Below are positions 1-12,367 of a stretch of 64,000 bases of DNA, one piece after another. The notes beneath the pieces were generated by a model. That model worked only from the letters and a program-made list of their open reading frames with translations, made no database searches and was not told the DNA's origin. Numbering within the stretch: the first letter of the stretch is position 1; each line of letters begins with the position of its first letter. This stretch comes from Carettochelys insculpta (lineage: Eukaryota; Chordata; Testudines; Carettochelyidae). The translations under genes and the position numbers were made by a program. Location of the stretch: assembly GCF_033958435.1 (NCBI RefSeq), contig NC_134161.1, positions 13,082,001-13,146,000 of the forward strand, in the 5' to 3' direction.

Positions 1-361
1 AGCTGGGCCCCTTCGCAAAACTTTGGATGTAGGTTGTGGCTCGGATTTCAGCCCTCTTTATCCCAAAGTTTGGGGTTTTTGGCGCCAGGGGACTTGTTCA
101 GGGCCAGCTGGTTACATCTAGCCAGCCAGCCACTTGACAAATGGAGGGAAAGGGGTCAAAGTGGGCCCCTCAGTCATGCACAGATGCCCAGTGAAGAGTC
201 AGCCTGTGAAGTCAAATCCAGCATTGTGCATGCAGAGGTGAATGGCTCTGCCGGCTCTCCGTGTTAGCCTGCACAGGCAGCCAGGGACCTGTCACAGGAG
301 GCAGAGGGTTGTGAGCAGGGGCCAAGTCTAAAGGGCACAAATGCCTGTAGGCAGCCTTAGG
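1..361. other. intergenic, no recognised feature
   Basis: No coding exon, RNA gene or repeat could be recognised. The open frames here are short, overlap on both strands and resemble no known protein. Confidence 0.5.
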
Positions 362-475
362 TGAGTCACTGAACCTCAGATTCCCCCTCTGTAAAATGAG
401 GCTGTCCTGGGGATTAGCTAAGGTTAGTGCAGTGCTTTGGAAGTGAAGAGTCGCGTGTATTACATAGTATAAGGG
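362..475 (+). repeat. MIR-like SINE fragment
   Basis: The stretch contains the MIR core pattern of a 'cctcag..' block followed by 'ctgtaaaatgagg', then a diverged 'gggattagctaagg' and a 'tacatagtataag' segment, in MIR order on the + strand. MIRs are old tRNA-derived CORE-SINEs shared by amniotes. The copy is diverged, as expected for its age. Confidence 0.6.
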
Positions 476-621
476 ATGCTGCATCTCAGTTATGTTCTCT
501 CTCCACTTGGGTGCGAGCTAGTGTTTCCTTGCCGAGAGGCCCTCCTTGGTTTTCTGTCAATTGAGTAATTTATCAGCTGCATGTTTAGTTCTGCAGGTAA
601 TCCACAAACTTGGGTCTAGGG

Positions 622-786
622 CAGTGTTCCCTGTAATTTGAGCACTTGGGCAGCCACCCAGGAGAGATTCGAGTGCTGCCCAGCTGATTCACAGAGTGCG
701 CACCGCTGGCAACATGTGTTTCTATCAGTGGTGCACATAACAAAACTGATTCTGCCCATGGATGGAAAATATCAGAGAAGACACTG
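622..786 (+). mobile_element. non-autonomous hAT-like MITE, copy 1
   Basis: It begins with CAGTGTTCCCTGTAA and ends with GACACTG, an approximate inverted copy of the start. The flanks gtctaggg (614-621) and atctagag (787-794) match at 6 of 8 positions, as expected for a decayed 8 bp hAT target duplication. The internal 'gtggtgcacat' and 'ctgcccatggatgg' blocks are shared with the copy at 6707. It has no coding capacity. Confidence 0.7.
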
Positions 787-2348
787 ATCTAGAGTCCAAG
801 CCTCCCCGAAACTCGAGACCGATGGGGTTTGGGTCAACCCCTACTGAAGACATGGTGCATTTGCTAAAGTCAGGTCTGCATCTGGATTCTGAGCCCCACA
901 ATATTTGAGGAGGCTTGTGAAGTTCTGGTTCAGGCCTTTTCACATGTCCTTTCATGATGCCATCACTTTGCCCTGGTATTGTCCCCCACCTGACCAGTCC
1001 TGACTACATCTAAAACATCTTCTCCCAAGACTAGAGTTTTTATTCTCCAGCTGCTGCAAGAGCTGAGTAACATGGCCCGATCTTTTCTCTTCTACCCAAT
1101 TATCTGTCCCTAGTGCAGAAGCCTGGCCAGTCTTTGAACGTTGACTTTTTGAAGCAAACTCCCTTTGCTACTTGTGCAGTGAGACTGACCAGAAGCTTCT
1201 TTGTGCTTCTGCAGGAAAAAATTTCCAATTTTTACATTTCTCAACAGGGGAGGCTCATCTTACCCAGACATTCCCTTTTCGCTACCTTGGGGACGCTTAA
1301 ACATGTTTCACCTCTTTGAGGCGCTCAGCTTGTCTCTCTCTTGTGTGCAGCTTCCATGGAATTGTTTGCAACAAACCACAGAGAACTAAGAGGGTCTCCA
1401 AATGTCTGTCTGTTTCTTTAAGCTTCTCGTGTGGCTCTTAAGCAGGGTTGCATGACCCTCCTTCTGAATAAGAGCCTACGATCGTTGAAAACTACTCGGT
1501 AAGGAGGGGGCGTTCTCAGACCTAGTGACTCTCTTTTCCTTGTATTCACTTCTAGGCTTTCCTCGCTAAACCAAAGTCTGTACTCTACGGAGGGGCATGG
1601 CAGTGTTTCCCTTTCAGAACAGTGGGCAGAGCAGGTTACTAGGAGGCAGAAATCCTGGATTCTATGCCTGGCTTTGTGCTTTCTGACCTCAGAGAAACTG
1701 GGGCTACAGTTAACGTTATTCCAGAAACTGAGTCCTGCATCTTTGACTAGCTGCTCTTCCTGGGGCTAGCACTCAGGGTAGAATGTGCTCTGGGACTTCG
1801 TTAGGGGCAGGGTCCTAAGACGACATCCGTGATAGGGTCACCCTTTTTCCTGTGGTCAGTGATTTTTTCAAACAAATGATGCTACATGTGCTGCTGCTAA
1901 GGGGCTCCCTGGCCTTTACCCACTCACTGCAAAGACTAATGTTAACAGTTCGCTAGCTTGGTCTGCATAAATGGGAGATCCTTGCCTAAGGCCCCATTAA
2001 ACAGACATACCAAAGAAAGAGGAAAGAGGATTGACCCACCTTGGAATGGAGGAGGGACAGTGAAAGAGCAGCCTGTTTTTGTTCATCCCGAAAATAAGAA
2101 AAGTCTGCCCGATGGCTGCTGTGTATTTAATGTAAGGAACAGGGGAAGTGCTAAAATAATTCTTTTGCATAATCTAGAGACCTAGGTAGAAGCTGGGTGG
2201 CCCAATCCTCTGGTTGCTTTTGAATACCTCAACCAGTGTCTTAATACGGGGCTGAATGAAAATCCCAGCTCTGAAAGCTCATGATTTAGGGGTTCAAAAT
2301 CCACATCAGAATGTGTGGCCTAGTCAAGATTGGTGTTTGGATCTGGAT
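787..2348. other. intergenic, little recognisable
   Basis: About 1.6 kb without a supported gene. A weak match to the 5' half of a MIR SINE lies near 1615-1700 ('atcctggattctatgcc', 'ctttctgacctcag'). Nothing else stands out on either strand. Confidence 0.4.
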
Positions 2349-2662
2349 CAGTGTTTCTTAAACTTTTTGAGACCATGGAACGCCAAACAGGAATGTGTTT
2401 TATGCAGAACACCTATGAACATTTTCTTTACAAAATTTTTGTCAGACCAAAAAAAACCAAACAGCAACATAAGCAGCAACACCGAAATGAAGTAATTTAA
2501 TAAGGTATCAAAGCAATGAAGAAGTGACATTGTATCTGATTTTAATAACAGAAAATATGTACCATCAGTGCGTGACATCAAAAAAGCATCCAACACTCAC
2601 GGCGCACCTGTGAGTTGCTGACGGAACACCAGTGTTCTGTGGAACATAGTTTAAGAACGCTG
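2349..2662. mobile_element. hAT-like DNA transposon remnant
   Basis: The left end CAGTGTTTCTTAAACTTTTT and right end AGTTTAAGAACGCTG are inverted copies of each other, the end form of hAT/Charlie elements. The interior is A/T-rich and non-coding. The 8 bp flanks do not match convincingly, so the insertion is old or the ends are slightly misplaced. Confidence 0.65.
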
Positions 2663-3364
2663 ATACTTCCTTACAGAGAGCGGTTTGAACTTTGAACTCT
2701 TACGTGAAGGTGGAGTAAGAAGGACATTCAAGCCCTGATCTTCTTCCAGCAGGATATGGATAACTCCCACAGAAGCCAACTGAACTTATTCTTATCCTGG
2801 AAGTTGGCTGGAGAGACTAGAAAATCCCTGCTGATCTGATTCTTTCCTTTAATCAAACCACTGAATTTCAAGTTTGCCCTCTCGCAAACATCTCGGGAAA
2901 TTCTTTCAGACATGGGACTTTGTGATCTGAAAATCGTGTGCGGAGCAGGGTGTGAACTCAATAGCGTCCTTCTGCATTATGTCACGTGGTGTATAAAACA
3001 AGTGAACCTAAGCCAGAGGGTGCACAGCGGGATCCAGGCTTCCAAAAAATTCACGGGGTTGGAGATCAGGAATTTCTAGTAGGCCCCTTGATGGAAAAAA
3101 TGGACAGCTGCAGAGTGTGAAGCCAATGCCGGATTTCCCCAGAGTTTGGGGTGCAGGTCAGGCCCCTCTCTAATGAATACGCACCACTCTAGCTCCAGGT
3201 ATTTAAACGCTGTCGCACGCTTCAACCCATAGTTGAGTGCTGAAGCTGTGCTTTCTTGCTTTGCTACAGTCTCCTTCACGTGTGCATGTGTTTAACTCAA
3301 AAGCAATGGTGTGTCTTTTCTCCAAAGTTGTTGCACCTGTCTGAGATAAGTCAAACATTGAAGT

Positions 3365-3660
3365 CATAGGCCTGGTCTACACTAGGAATTTAGGTCAAAG
3401 TTAGGCACATTAGGCTGATTTTCTTAACAATGAATCCATACAACCAAGCCTGTTCCGCAGGCTTTAAGGGGTGTTAAGGTCAATTTCAGTATTTCTGTTT
3501 TTCACAAGGAGTAATGCTAAATTCAACCTTGCATGATTGACTTTTGGGTAGCACAGACACAGCCCTGTGAAAGTTGACATTCGTGGCCTCCTGGAGGTGT
3601 CCCACAGTTCCCCAGTATGACCACTCTGGCCAGCATTTTCAACTCTGCTTTCCCCAAGAA
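3365..3660 (+). mobile_element. MITE of the 'GGCCTGGTCTACACTA' type
   Basis: It starts with GGCCTGGTCTACACTAGG, a start shared in diverged form by the repeats at 5157, 29054, 43607, 55596 and 60946. The interior includes 'gaggtgtcccacagttcccc' and 'accactctggccagcatttt'. The far terminal repeat is not seen, so the copy is truncated or badly eroded. The superfamily (Harbinger or mariner-like) is not decided here. Confidence 0.55.
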
Positions 3661-5156
3661 TGTGTGAAGGAAAACACATGCTAACTATGAAGTTAAGCAA
3701 GCAAATAGGCCTCCTCCATCTGCATATGTTCATGGTGAAGTTCTTTAGCTAAAACTTCTTGCACATGCAAGTTCCCTGTTACCGACCAATCCCAATCAGT
3801 ATGATATTTTCAATGATCTCCCTATTGCTTTCTAGCTCCACTTGTATTCCCCTTAATCCTAGTAGTGTCTAAGAGGACAATTTGGCCACAATTTCACAAG
3901 GTCCTGAATAATACATCCAGCTTTAAACATGGGAGTAGTCCCCGAGACATCAATGAGTTTAAAGTTAAGTGGGAGATTAAGTATTTCACTGGATCATGCC
4001 ACTGAAGGGGAGAATGCATCAGTGGGCTGTAAAATGGTCAAAACCATGCTGTCGAGGTGTGCTCTATTGGTCCTTGATACTGCAGTGTGACTGTAGCAAG
4101 CCTTCGCACTCTGCTGTCTTATACTTTATTCGGCACAGGCCCATATCTCTACGCTTGAAGTGGGAATTCTTTACAGCAGCTGCATTCGTGCTACTGAGGG
4201 TTAATAGCGTGATGCTAACACGTGAGGTCTAGTGATGACCACGGAGAAGTAAAACTCACTTCCAGGTGACAAGGGCAGGAAACCTGCCAGTTCTCCATTC
4301 ATGCCCGTGGCAATTCAGTCTATTTTAAGCAGACCTTTTTGGTTTCTTGTTCTCACGTTCCCAGTGACTGTAGATACTAGAAATTCACTCTCAGCACAAA
4401 ATCTGGATCAGGATCAGAACATCTTTGTGGCATGTTCTGATCCCAGGCATTTCACTGCAGACATGCATACATTTCATTGATGCTGATTATTTTGGAATTC
4501 CTGACCTATCCTTCTCTTAGAACATGTAGCAATCATGGGGATGTACATCAAATAAGTTATATACAGGATATATATAGAGAGAAATATGTATATATGTTTC
4601 CCTTCAGTGAAGGATTGTAGCAGTGTACTGAGCCTCTTATGTAAGATATTTATTATGAATTTTTGTTTTGTACAGTCGCTGTCTGAAAGGGAGGGGTAAC
4701 CATTTGTGTTTAAACATGCTGCTGTGTTTCCCCCTCTCCCCATCCTACACCCACAGTGGTGTTGTAGGGGAGGGAATCGCACTAATCTTTCTAACTGCTT
4801 AATTACACAACTGGTGTCTCACTGCTCTTTGGTGTGCAAATCAGGACGCGATTTCCAATCAAGCTTTGTAATCCTAACAAGCCAGTAGCAATAAACATTC
4901 TAATTTTATTTAAACCACAGAATATTTTCCTGTTTTATCCTGGGTTTTGTTTTGTTAACCTTTTGGTAATGGATAATCGTAATGCTAGCCTTTAGCTTTT
5001 AATAAAGGACTTCCTGGAAATAGCCACACTGTCCGTTTTGTTTTTCACTAGATAGATTTGGTTTCAGCAATACTTTCCTCTGTGAGTTTTATATGTCCCA
5101 CAAAGAAGCCTTATTTCTGATCCCCCTTTTTCCTTTCCTTTTTTCCCTCCACATAG
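3661..5156. other. intergenic; possible distal 3' UTR-like stretch
   Basis: No coding exon was recognised. Two AATAAA hexamers near 4889 and 5000 follow an A/T-rich stretch containing TATATA tracts (about 4558-4600). In other amniotes the 3' end of an ADAMTS gene lies upstream of ZBTB44, so this could be an untranslated tail, but no ADAMTS coding sequence was found to support it. Confidence 0.2.
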
Positions 5157-5345
5157 GCTATGTCTATACTAGATGTGGAATTCAACCGCAGATATGTGAT
5201 TTAGCTATGCCACTTGCATAGATAAAATCGACATATCTGTTCAGCTAACTTGTCTGTCTTAAAAGGGGAAAGTTGACATGAGTTTCTCTCCCTTCAACCT
5301 TCCTTACTCCTCACATCTTCTGAGGAGTACAGAGCTCAGCTGTTA
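5157..5345 (+). mobile_element. MITE fragment, 'GGCTATGTCTATACTAG' end
   Basis: One end of this copy reads GGCTATGTCTATACTAGA, the same end type as the fold-back MITE at 60946-61265. The opposite end is not seen. The interior ('aaaatcgacatatctg') resembles related copies elsewhere in the window. Confidence 0.5.
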
Positions 5346-5857
5346 CTCTGACAGCTCTGGAAGATGATCCTGTGCAGGTCGCTCTTCTGTGGGAGGGTAG
5401 ATAAGCCCATAACTTTTCAGAAACGTCTCTCTGGGTTTTAAAATAATGAAACAAAACATTCCAATAGAAGGCCATCAAAAATCAGTGAGAAATTTTGAAG
5501 TTTTACATTTTATAGGTTGCTCAGACTGTGTTAGTAGGCACTACAAAACTCCATGACTTATATGACATGAGAAGAAATAATGTCTATTGGTTAAAATACC
5601 AGGACCACTGGGTTCTTCATTTAACTCTGTTCCTGAAGTGGATTACTCTGTATTTATATGGGTGTCAATGAGAGCAGAATTTGGTCTTTATTGTCATAAA
5701 AAACAAAAATGTAGCTGCTAAAGTCTGGCACGTATTAGGTGGCAAACAGTAGGGACCACTGCCCTGAGTTTAGAGGGTATCTCACTTCATAGAATATAGA
5801 TCATCTGCCTTCCTCAAAGCAAAAGTTAGTGGCACTCCTACATTCCCTTAAGCAGAG

Positions 5858-6012
5858 GTGGGAAAAGTACCCCGAGAGAGAGAGAGAATGTGTGTGTGTG
5901 TACTTCTACTCAAGTAGCTTTCCCCAGGGAAAACAGTGACTTGTACTTAAGTATGCCCCACCCCCTAAGCAGCTGCACTTTTATGTTAGTAACTTTTTGG
6001 TTACTTTTTCCA
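5858..6012. repeat. repeat with (GA)n and (GT)n microsatellite
   Basis: A 'gaggtgggaaaagtacccc' start and 'ctactcaagtagc' and 'acttgtacttaagta' segments match the end type of a hAT-like element with AAGTAC motifs. A (GA)n run followed by (GT)n lies at about 5875-5901. Assignment to a named family is uncertain. Confidence 0.4.
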
Positions 6013-6706
6013 TCTCCGTGTCAACAAATCTCTTCAGTGCGGACTTAAAGTAAGCACATACTTAATTTTCATGCCTTAGATTCCTATTGACTTGGCAATG
6101 CATAATATCTGCCCTTCCATCATATAGATCCCTTCTGAATTTATCCTAGGAGCATTAAACACTAAATCCACTGACTTCAGTGGAGTTGCTGTTGCTTTAC
6201 ACCACTGTCTCTGAGCAGAAATTGACTCGTTACTCAACTTGCATTCAACTTGGATTTTCCTGATTCCATGGTTGGTTCACACCAGCTTCGTTTCTATAGT
6301 CAGTGCTGTCACCAGAAGCCTTCTGCAAAAGCACAACTGTGCATCCTACAGAGGCTACAGTTTATCTTCTTTGTATGACCTGATTGCTCATCTGTTGTTC
6401 TGTTTATACCCAGAGCCCAGTCATAAGGACAGTTGACGTGCCATCCCTGGAAGGTAAAATAAAACCAGCACATACAGTACATTCAAACATAGCCTTCCTG
6501 AAAACTCTGTTCACTGCAAGCTTAGAACTTGGCTGGTAAGACACAAAGCCTTGGGATTGAAATACAAAAGTGAATTTGAATAGAAAATTCTGCTCCCAAA
6601 GCAGAGTGAGCACCTGTGAAACGGCTTCTGTCTTTGCATCCTTCTCGGCTCTAGCTTCTTGGCCAACAAAGCTCCTGTGCAGAGACGGGCTGGATGGGGT
6701 GGAGGC

Positions 6707-6868
6707 CAGTGTTCCCTGTAAGCTGAGCACTTGGACAGCTGTCCAGGAGCCACCAGATGATCAGCAGGGCACAGCCCTATGGTTCTATTGGTGGTGCACA
6801 TCTGTGCAGGCTTTGGTGCACATAAAAAATTATCCTGCCCGTGGATGGAAAAATTAGAAGGACCACTG
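6707..6868 (+). mobile_element. non-autonomous hAT-like MITE, copy 2
   Basis: The start CAGTGTTCCCTGTAAGCTG and end GGACCACTG are near-inverted termini. The interior 'ggtggtgcacat' and 'ctgcccgtggatgg' matches the copy at 622-786. The flanks gtggaggc and gtgaggat are partly alike. It sits directly in front of a CR1 fragment. Confidence 0.7.
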
Positions 6869-6877
6869 GTGAGGATA

Positions 6878-7560
6878 GGGGTTGTTGGGTCTCTTTTGCC
6901 GTTGGGCCAGTGCAGCTCAGGAGAATATGAGTAAACAGTGTCCCCTTGTAGCCAAGAAGGCTAACGGCATACTAGGGTGCATTAGCAGGGGCATTTTGAG
7001 CAGATCTAGAGAAGTGGTTGTTCCCCTCTATTTGGCACTGGTGAGGCCACATCTGAGATATTGTGTCCAGCTTTTGGCCCCCCAGTATAAAAGGATGTGG
7101 ATTTGCTGGAGCAGGTTCAGCGGAGGGCAACAAAAATTAGTAAGGGGCTGGAGCACAAGACCTATGAGGAGAGGTTGAGGGATTTGGGCTTGTTTAGTTT
7201 ACAGAAGAGAAGACTTAGGGGTAATTTAATAGCAGCCTTCAACTTCCTGAAGGGGAGTGCTAAAAAGGAGGGTGAGAAACTGTTCTCAGTGGTGTCAGAT
7301 GGCAGAACAAGGAGTAATGGTCTGAAGTTGAAGAGGGAGGGGTGTAGGTTAGATATTAGGAAAAACTACTTCACCAGGCGGGTGATGAAGCATTGGAATG
7401 CGTTGCCTAGAGAGGTGATGGATTCTCCATCCCCTGAGGTTTTCAAGTCCAACTTGACAAGGTCCTGGCTGGGATGACTTAGTGGGGGTTGATCCTACTT
7501 GAAGCAGGGGGCTGGACTAGATGACCTCCTGAGGTGCCTTCCAGCCCTAGGATTCTGTGA
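6878..7560 (+). mobile_element. CR1 LINE, 5'-truncated 3' end
   Basis: This encodes the end of a CR1 reverse transcriptase. One frame gives 'ALVRPHLRYCVQ', then a frameshift, then the next frame gives 'QVQRRATKISKGLEHKTYEE', 'DLGLFSLQKRRLRGNLI', 'RLDIRKNYFTRRVMKHWNAL' and 'FKSNLTRSWLG'. It ends with the CR1 3' signature 'gaggtgccttccagcccta' followed by an 'attctgtga' tail. It is a dead 5'-truncated insertion of about 0.7 kb. Confidence 0.9.
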
Positions 7561-9885
7561 GAATGGGGCTGAAAGGTTGCTTTAAGCCATGTTAGGCTTA
7601 ACCCTGGTGCCCATTTGCACCTTGGTTCAAGTTAAATACTGATGGGGCCCTCATGGGACACACTGCCTTCCCCCACACATGTCCCATGGCTGGTGGAGTG
7701 GATGGCACAGGGGTTACTACAATGCATCTGTACCCTTCAAGGAAGCTGCCCAGCATGGGGAATGACTCCTGAAAAGGCTGCTTCAGTTCTTGGGCCCATC
7801 AAAGCAGCATAGGCCAGCCAAAATGCAGCAAAGGCTCAGGAGCAGCTGAGTGAAGGAAGTGATTCCAGTGTTGGCTCCTTGTATCAGAGCCCAAAGTCTG
7901 CAGTGAATGGCGGGCTGACAGTTGCATTACCCCAGTGGGGCTGGGGCTGGGGCTGTAAGGAGAATGGGGCACAGCTTCCCTTATCACCCCTGGGATGTTC
8001 ATCAATCACGTAAGGCCCAAACCCGACTCCACTGAAGTTAGCCACAAAACACCCAGTGCCTGGGATTAGCCCATGAGCTGGCCCTTGGATTCAACAGCTG
8101 GGGACTCTGCATAGCGCATTGTTCTGGGCCCCCCCTGCTCCTGGCTGGGCTTTTCTGGGTGTGCCAGAAGTGGTGCCTCATCGCGGAACTGTGTGACTGC
8201 AGTCCTAGCGAGGGCTGGCGTATGGGCGCAATTGCTTTTTCTTCCTTCTCCATAACAGACTGGGCAAATAGTTCTGCTCTTTTTGACTGCAGCCCTGGCG
8301 AAGAGAGAGGGTTAATCCACCACCACGGACAGTGCATGGGAGCAGATGCTGCAACATCTCACTGTGTTAATAGGCACGGAAATGTGCAAAGCCCTATTAA
8401 TAACCATCTGTTAGCATTAATTTTAGACAACTTCTCTCACCCCCTGTGCAGCTGGGTCCTGTCTTCCAGCTCATTTAAAAGCCCGGTTTGTTTGTTTGTT
8501 TGTTTGTTCTTTTTTCAAATAAAAAGTGGCTTAGCTCTGGGCATGGGCATGGACCAAGTATTGGTCAGTTTAGTGCTGCTGAATTTCAGAGATAGAGGAA
8601 GGACCTTTTTTTGGCGACACTTAATACCCTGAGTGAATCCTATTCAGGGCAAGCAATGCTGCAAGGGGCAGCAGCGAAGTCTGTGGCAGCTGAGCCATGG
8701 GCCTCTCTTGCAGGAGCTGTTCTCACCACGTAGCAATTGAGAGCAATTGGCCTGAGCCAAACATAGTTCGTTCTCACCCTTGCTTCCTTGAAAGCCAATC
8801 AGAACTCCATGGCAATTGGACAGTCCTCAGGCAAGTGGCTCTTTCATTCCCACAAGCTCACTCTCAAGGAGATCGTGTCTCCCAAGAACAGCCTGAGAGC
8901 CCAACAAAGAGCTCTTGTGGATGGAGGCCATTCCTAACAGGGATTAAATGCCAGTCACCCTCTTCTGATAGGATTTTTACACACTCCTTCCCACCCACCC
9001 ACCCCCCACTTCCAAACCATTCAACAATTCATCCTGGGTTTCCCTGACTTTTACCTCTTATTTTTGCTTTATTGAATGCCAACTACGGCCCCGATCCTGT
9101 GACTCAATGGCAGCTGAGGCCCTCAGCGTTCTCAGGATCAGGCCCTTAGGCACTATCAAGTGCATTCATAGCTGCAGAGTGGCTTTTGCAGCAGGGCACT
9201 GGTACCTGAATTGTGTTCCCTTTGGATTAGTCAGTTACGTTTTCGGAGCATCCTTCACGGAAACAACCTGCCAGGTAACGCATGCGATAAAACCAAATAA
9301 AACAGACCTGGAGAAAAACAATGGCAGTTGCTGAGCAACCAAGTCAGTGGACTTGAGTTAAAGTTAGTTAATGGCCCTTTAAAGATTAATATGGGCAGGA
9401 GAGAGGAGGTAACTCAGAGAACCATGATGCAGCCTTAAGAGCTTTAGGGCTAAATCAAGGAAAAGACAGCAATCCTTTGAGGGTAACAGCAAAAGGGTTT
9501 CCCTTGGGAACTACCCAGATTAATGAGGTTGAATAAGCATGGCAGGGAAACAGCTTGTGCTGTGTGTCGTATGCGCAGGATTTGACTTGGTTCCTGGGTA
9601 GGAGGTGATGTACAGGACCCAAATATGCCAGAGAACCTGAATTGAAGTGGGAAAAGCTGCACATCCAAGACTCATTGAAGTTAATGGACAATGTCACATT
9701 GACTACAAGTGGCTGCTCATGAGACTAATTTATGAGATGAGCCCACCATCCCCTACCAGAACAGGAGTGACACATTCCAATTTCTTGGGCCCAGTGAACA
9801 ATCCAGGGACCGGCAATGTCCTCTTGGGGTACAGCGTGAGATTTTGAGCCAAAAGGGCTCCTCGCAAAGGGCAACGCTCAACCCC
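7561..9885. other. intergenic, mostly unrecognised
   Basis: About 2.3 kb with no supported gene. A (TTTG)n run lies near 8483-8510. Short blocks such as 'gatcctgtgactcaatgg' and 'ctcaggatcaggccctta' near 9095-9150 look like decayed interspersed repeat. The open frames of up to 157 aa overlap on both strands and show no protein-family features. Confidence 0.4.
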
Positions 9886-9995
9886 TCTGCCCTTTAGTTT
9901 CCCTATCTGTGAAAAGCAGGACATAACACAAAATGTGTCAAGAGTTCTTAAGCTCAGTGCATATTCTATAGTGTGCTTTGAGATCTTCTAGGCCC
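9886..9995 (+). repeat. MIR-like SINE fragment
   Basis: It has the MIR 3' half order: 'agtttccctatctgtgaaa', a diverged middle, then 'gtgctttgagatct'. The orientation is +. Confidence 0.6.
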
Positions 9996-11194
9996 TAGGG
10001 GAAAATATAGGGAAGTGGGGAGAAAGTTTTGCATGCATTGCAAATTCTCTGAGGAAGAAGCAGCCCCAGGACACATAGCAGGTGCAACAGTGACATCCTG
10101 GTGGAATAAGCCCTGTAAGCATACGAAAGCTCTTTCCCTAAAAACGCAGCTCCAAACACCCAAGGTCAAAAATATTTCCAGTATGAGAAATGTTGGCAGG
10201 TTGGAAGAACTGGATTGCTGCGGAAGGAAATAGCCCAGGAGGGGAAAAGAGATCTCAGCGTGCAGCGATCAATCAATCACAGCTCTGGCTTATCCATGTT
10301 CTGCTTGAGAAAAATTAGTCATCAGCTCCAATCCTTGATGTCAGAAATGCAATCACAGCACACCCGGTGTGGTAAGGGCCAACAGATACACCTAAGTGTC
10401 TTTCGCATGGAGAGGAAACCAGAATGACATAGCTGGGGGGTGAAGGCTTTAAGTGTCACCACGAGTGAAGTGGCTGATGCAGCCCAGTCAAACCCACCTT
10501 CTTACCCATCACCCTGGAAAAACAAATCAGCTGCCTGGCTTTGCAGTGCGGAATGTTTGCTCTGAGCCAAAGCCACACACATTCCACAGGAAGCCGAGTG
10601 AAGGGTGACAAGCTGCTAAAAGTGACACAAGACAGCTTTGATAACTGGCCCGAGAGTTGCACCACACTTTCAGGGAAACTGAAGGCAAAAGTTCTCACAT
10701 CTTTACACTGTGAGCGCAGTGACTCCCGATAAAGGCTCTGCGGGAAGATAAGTTATTAGCATTCCTGCCAACTACATAGGGAGGGTAGGTAAAGTCCAGC
10801 ACAATCTCTACGCATTTGAAACCAGCATCCTGGAAAGTTGGGTATCTGCCTGCTGGGTCGGTCCACTTGGCAAGGCAAGGTGGAGGCTTTCTGGCAGTGC
10901 ACAACACAGGCTGGTTGGATCTGCAAAGAAATAATTTAAATGACAAATAATCGCTTGCGTGCAAAGGGACTGGAACATGACGTAAAATGTTACCAGGTCA
11001 GAATTCTCTACCGCCTTACACTGCCAGTAGAGTTTTGCACAAGAATATATGATTGCCCCAAGGGCAAGGTACCAAAGCATCAACAGCCCATATCATAACT
11101 GTCATATGGGACTCTGACACAGAGCTGCAAAGATATTTAGCCACCTAAACCCCAGTTGGAGGCATCACAGCAACTCACAAAACTCCCACTCAGC
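9996..11194. other. intergenic, no recognised feature
   Basis: About 1.2 kb in which no coding exon, RNA gene or clear repeat could be identified. The open frames are short and overlapping. Confidence 0.4.
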
Positions 11195-11458
11195 TGCCAG
11201 CTAACATTCTGGTCTGTGCTGATTAGGCCTCAGCTGGAGTACTGTGTCCAGTTCTGGGCACCACATTTCAGGAAAGAGGTGGAGAAATTGAAGAGGGTCC
11301 AGAGAAGAGCAACAAGAGTGATTCAAGGTCTAGGAAACAGGGCAAGACTGAAAGAACTGGATTTGTGTAGTGTGGAAAAGAGAAGACCAAGAGGGGACAT
11401 AGACTAGATGACCTCCTGAGGTCCCTTCCAGCCCTATGATTCTGTGATTCTGTGACAT
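11195..11458 (+). mobile_element. CR1 LINE 3' end with internal deletion
   Basis: The peptide '[17 protein letters not shown]', '[13 protein letters not shown]' and '[18 protein letters not shown]' is the CR1 reverse-transcriptase tail. The coding part then jumps straight to the 3' UTR signature 'gatgacctcctgaggtccc' and a 'gattctgtgattctgtga' tail. The usual 'LDIRKNF..KHWN..LP' segment is missing, so a few hundred bases were lost. Confidence 0.85.
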
Positions 11459-11734
11459 GATAACAGCTTTCACCCACGTAAAAGGTTGCTGCAAGGAGGA
11501 GGGAAAAAATTACTCCACTTAACCTCTGATGTTAATGTACCCCCATGCATGTATGGGGTGTGGTTCACTGTTCCATTAGTGGCACCTCGGCCACTTACAG
11601 AGAGAAAGAATGAGTCTCTTTGACAGCCTTGTCTGAGAAAGAGCTGACTTTTAGTCCAAACCGTAGTGAGTCATGCACTAAGTTCCAGAGGTCCCGGGCT
11701 GGAATCTGCCTGTGGGCAGTTACATTGGGACTAG

Positions 11735-11985
11735 AAGCAATGGCCTTTCATGGCAGAAAAGGGAAGTTTATATTGGACATTAGGAAAAACTTCCCATCGG
11801 TGTGGTTAAGTGCTGGACTAAAGTGCCTAGGGAGGTTGTTAGATCGCCATTGTTGGAGATTTGTAAGAGCAGGTTAGACAAACACCTGTCAGGGATGCGC
11901 TAGATGGAGTTTGGCTCTGCTATGAGGGCAGGGCCTGGATTTGATAACCTCTCGAGGTCCCTTCCAGTTCTACTATTCAGGGTGA
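11735..11985 (+). mobile_element. CR1 LINE 3' fragment
   Basis: It begins in the 'LDIRKNF' region ('ttggacattaggaaaaac'), continues through 'cctagggaggttgtt' and 'gcaggttagacaaacacctg', and ends in the CR1 3' UTR 'ctctcgaggtcccttccag'. It lies in the same orientation as the CR1 fragment at 11195, about 280 bp downstream. Confidence 0.85.
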
Positions 11986-12209
11986 AAAATTCTCTTGGGA
12001 CCTATGTTTCTGCCTCTACCCACAAGTAGTGCTGCCTTGCTCTAAACTTCCAAACACCTGTCTTCTGCCTGGGCACCAGTGTGTTCCACAAAGAGGGAGA
12101 AGACAGACCCAATAGGGTTCCTTTGCCTGCTGGAGGAGGTGTTCCCGTGGCGAGCCCCTCTTTCTGCTTGAGCATGCTGCCGGGGATGTAAGGCACTATG
12201 GGTGAGAAC

Positions 12210-12367
12210 CAGTGTCCCTTGTAAGCTGTGTACTTGTGCAGCCACTCAGAAGAGGTTGAAATGCCACCCAGTTGGTTAGCAGAGCCCTACAGCACAAAAA
12301 ATTATTCCACACATTGGTGGGGGAAAAAAATCTGCACAGGGAAAGAAAAGATTTAAAGGGAATATTG
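12210..12367 (+). mobile_element. non-autonomous hAT-like MITE, copy 3
   Basis: The start CAGTGTCCCTTGTAAGCTG and the end GGGAATATTG are decayed inverted termini of the same family as the copies at 622, 6707 and 13499. The 'gcagccactcagaag' and 'attattccacacattgg' blocks also match. The flanks are only partly alike. Confidence 0.6.

Noticed and set aside
4460..5010. Possible 3' UTR of an upstream ADAMTS8-like gene with AATAAA signals
   Set aside because: Expected from synteny in other amniotes, but no coding sequence of that gene (thrombospondin repeat cysteines) was found, and AATAAA is common by chance.
8159..8632. 157 aa ORF on the + strand
   Set aside because: No similarity to known families by eye. 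It runs through a (TTTG)n repeat, overlaps an equally open antisense frame, and has no splice or promoter context.
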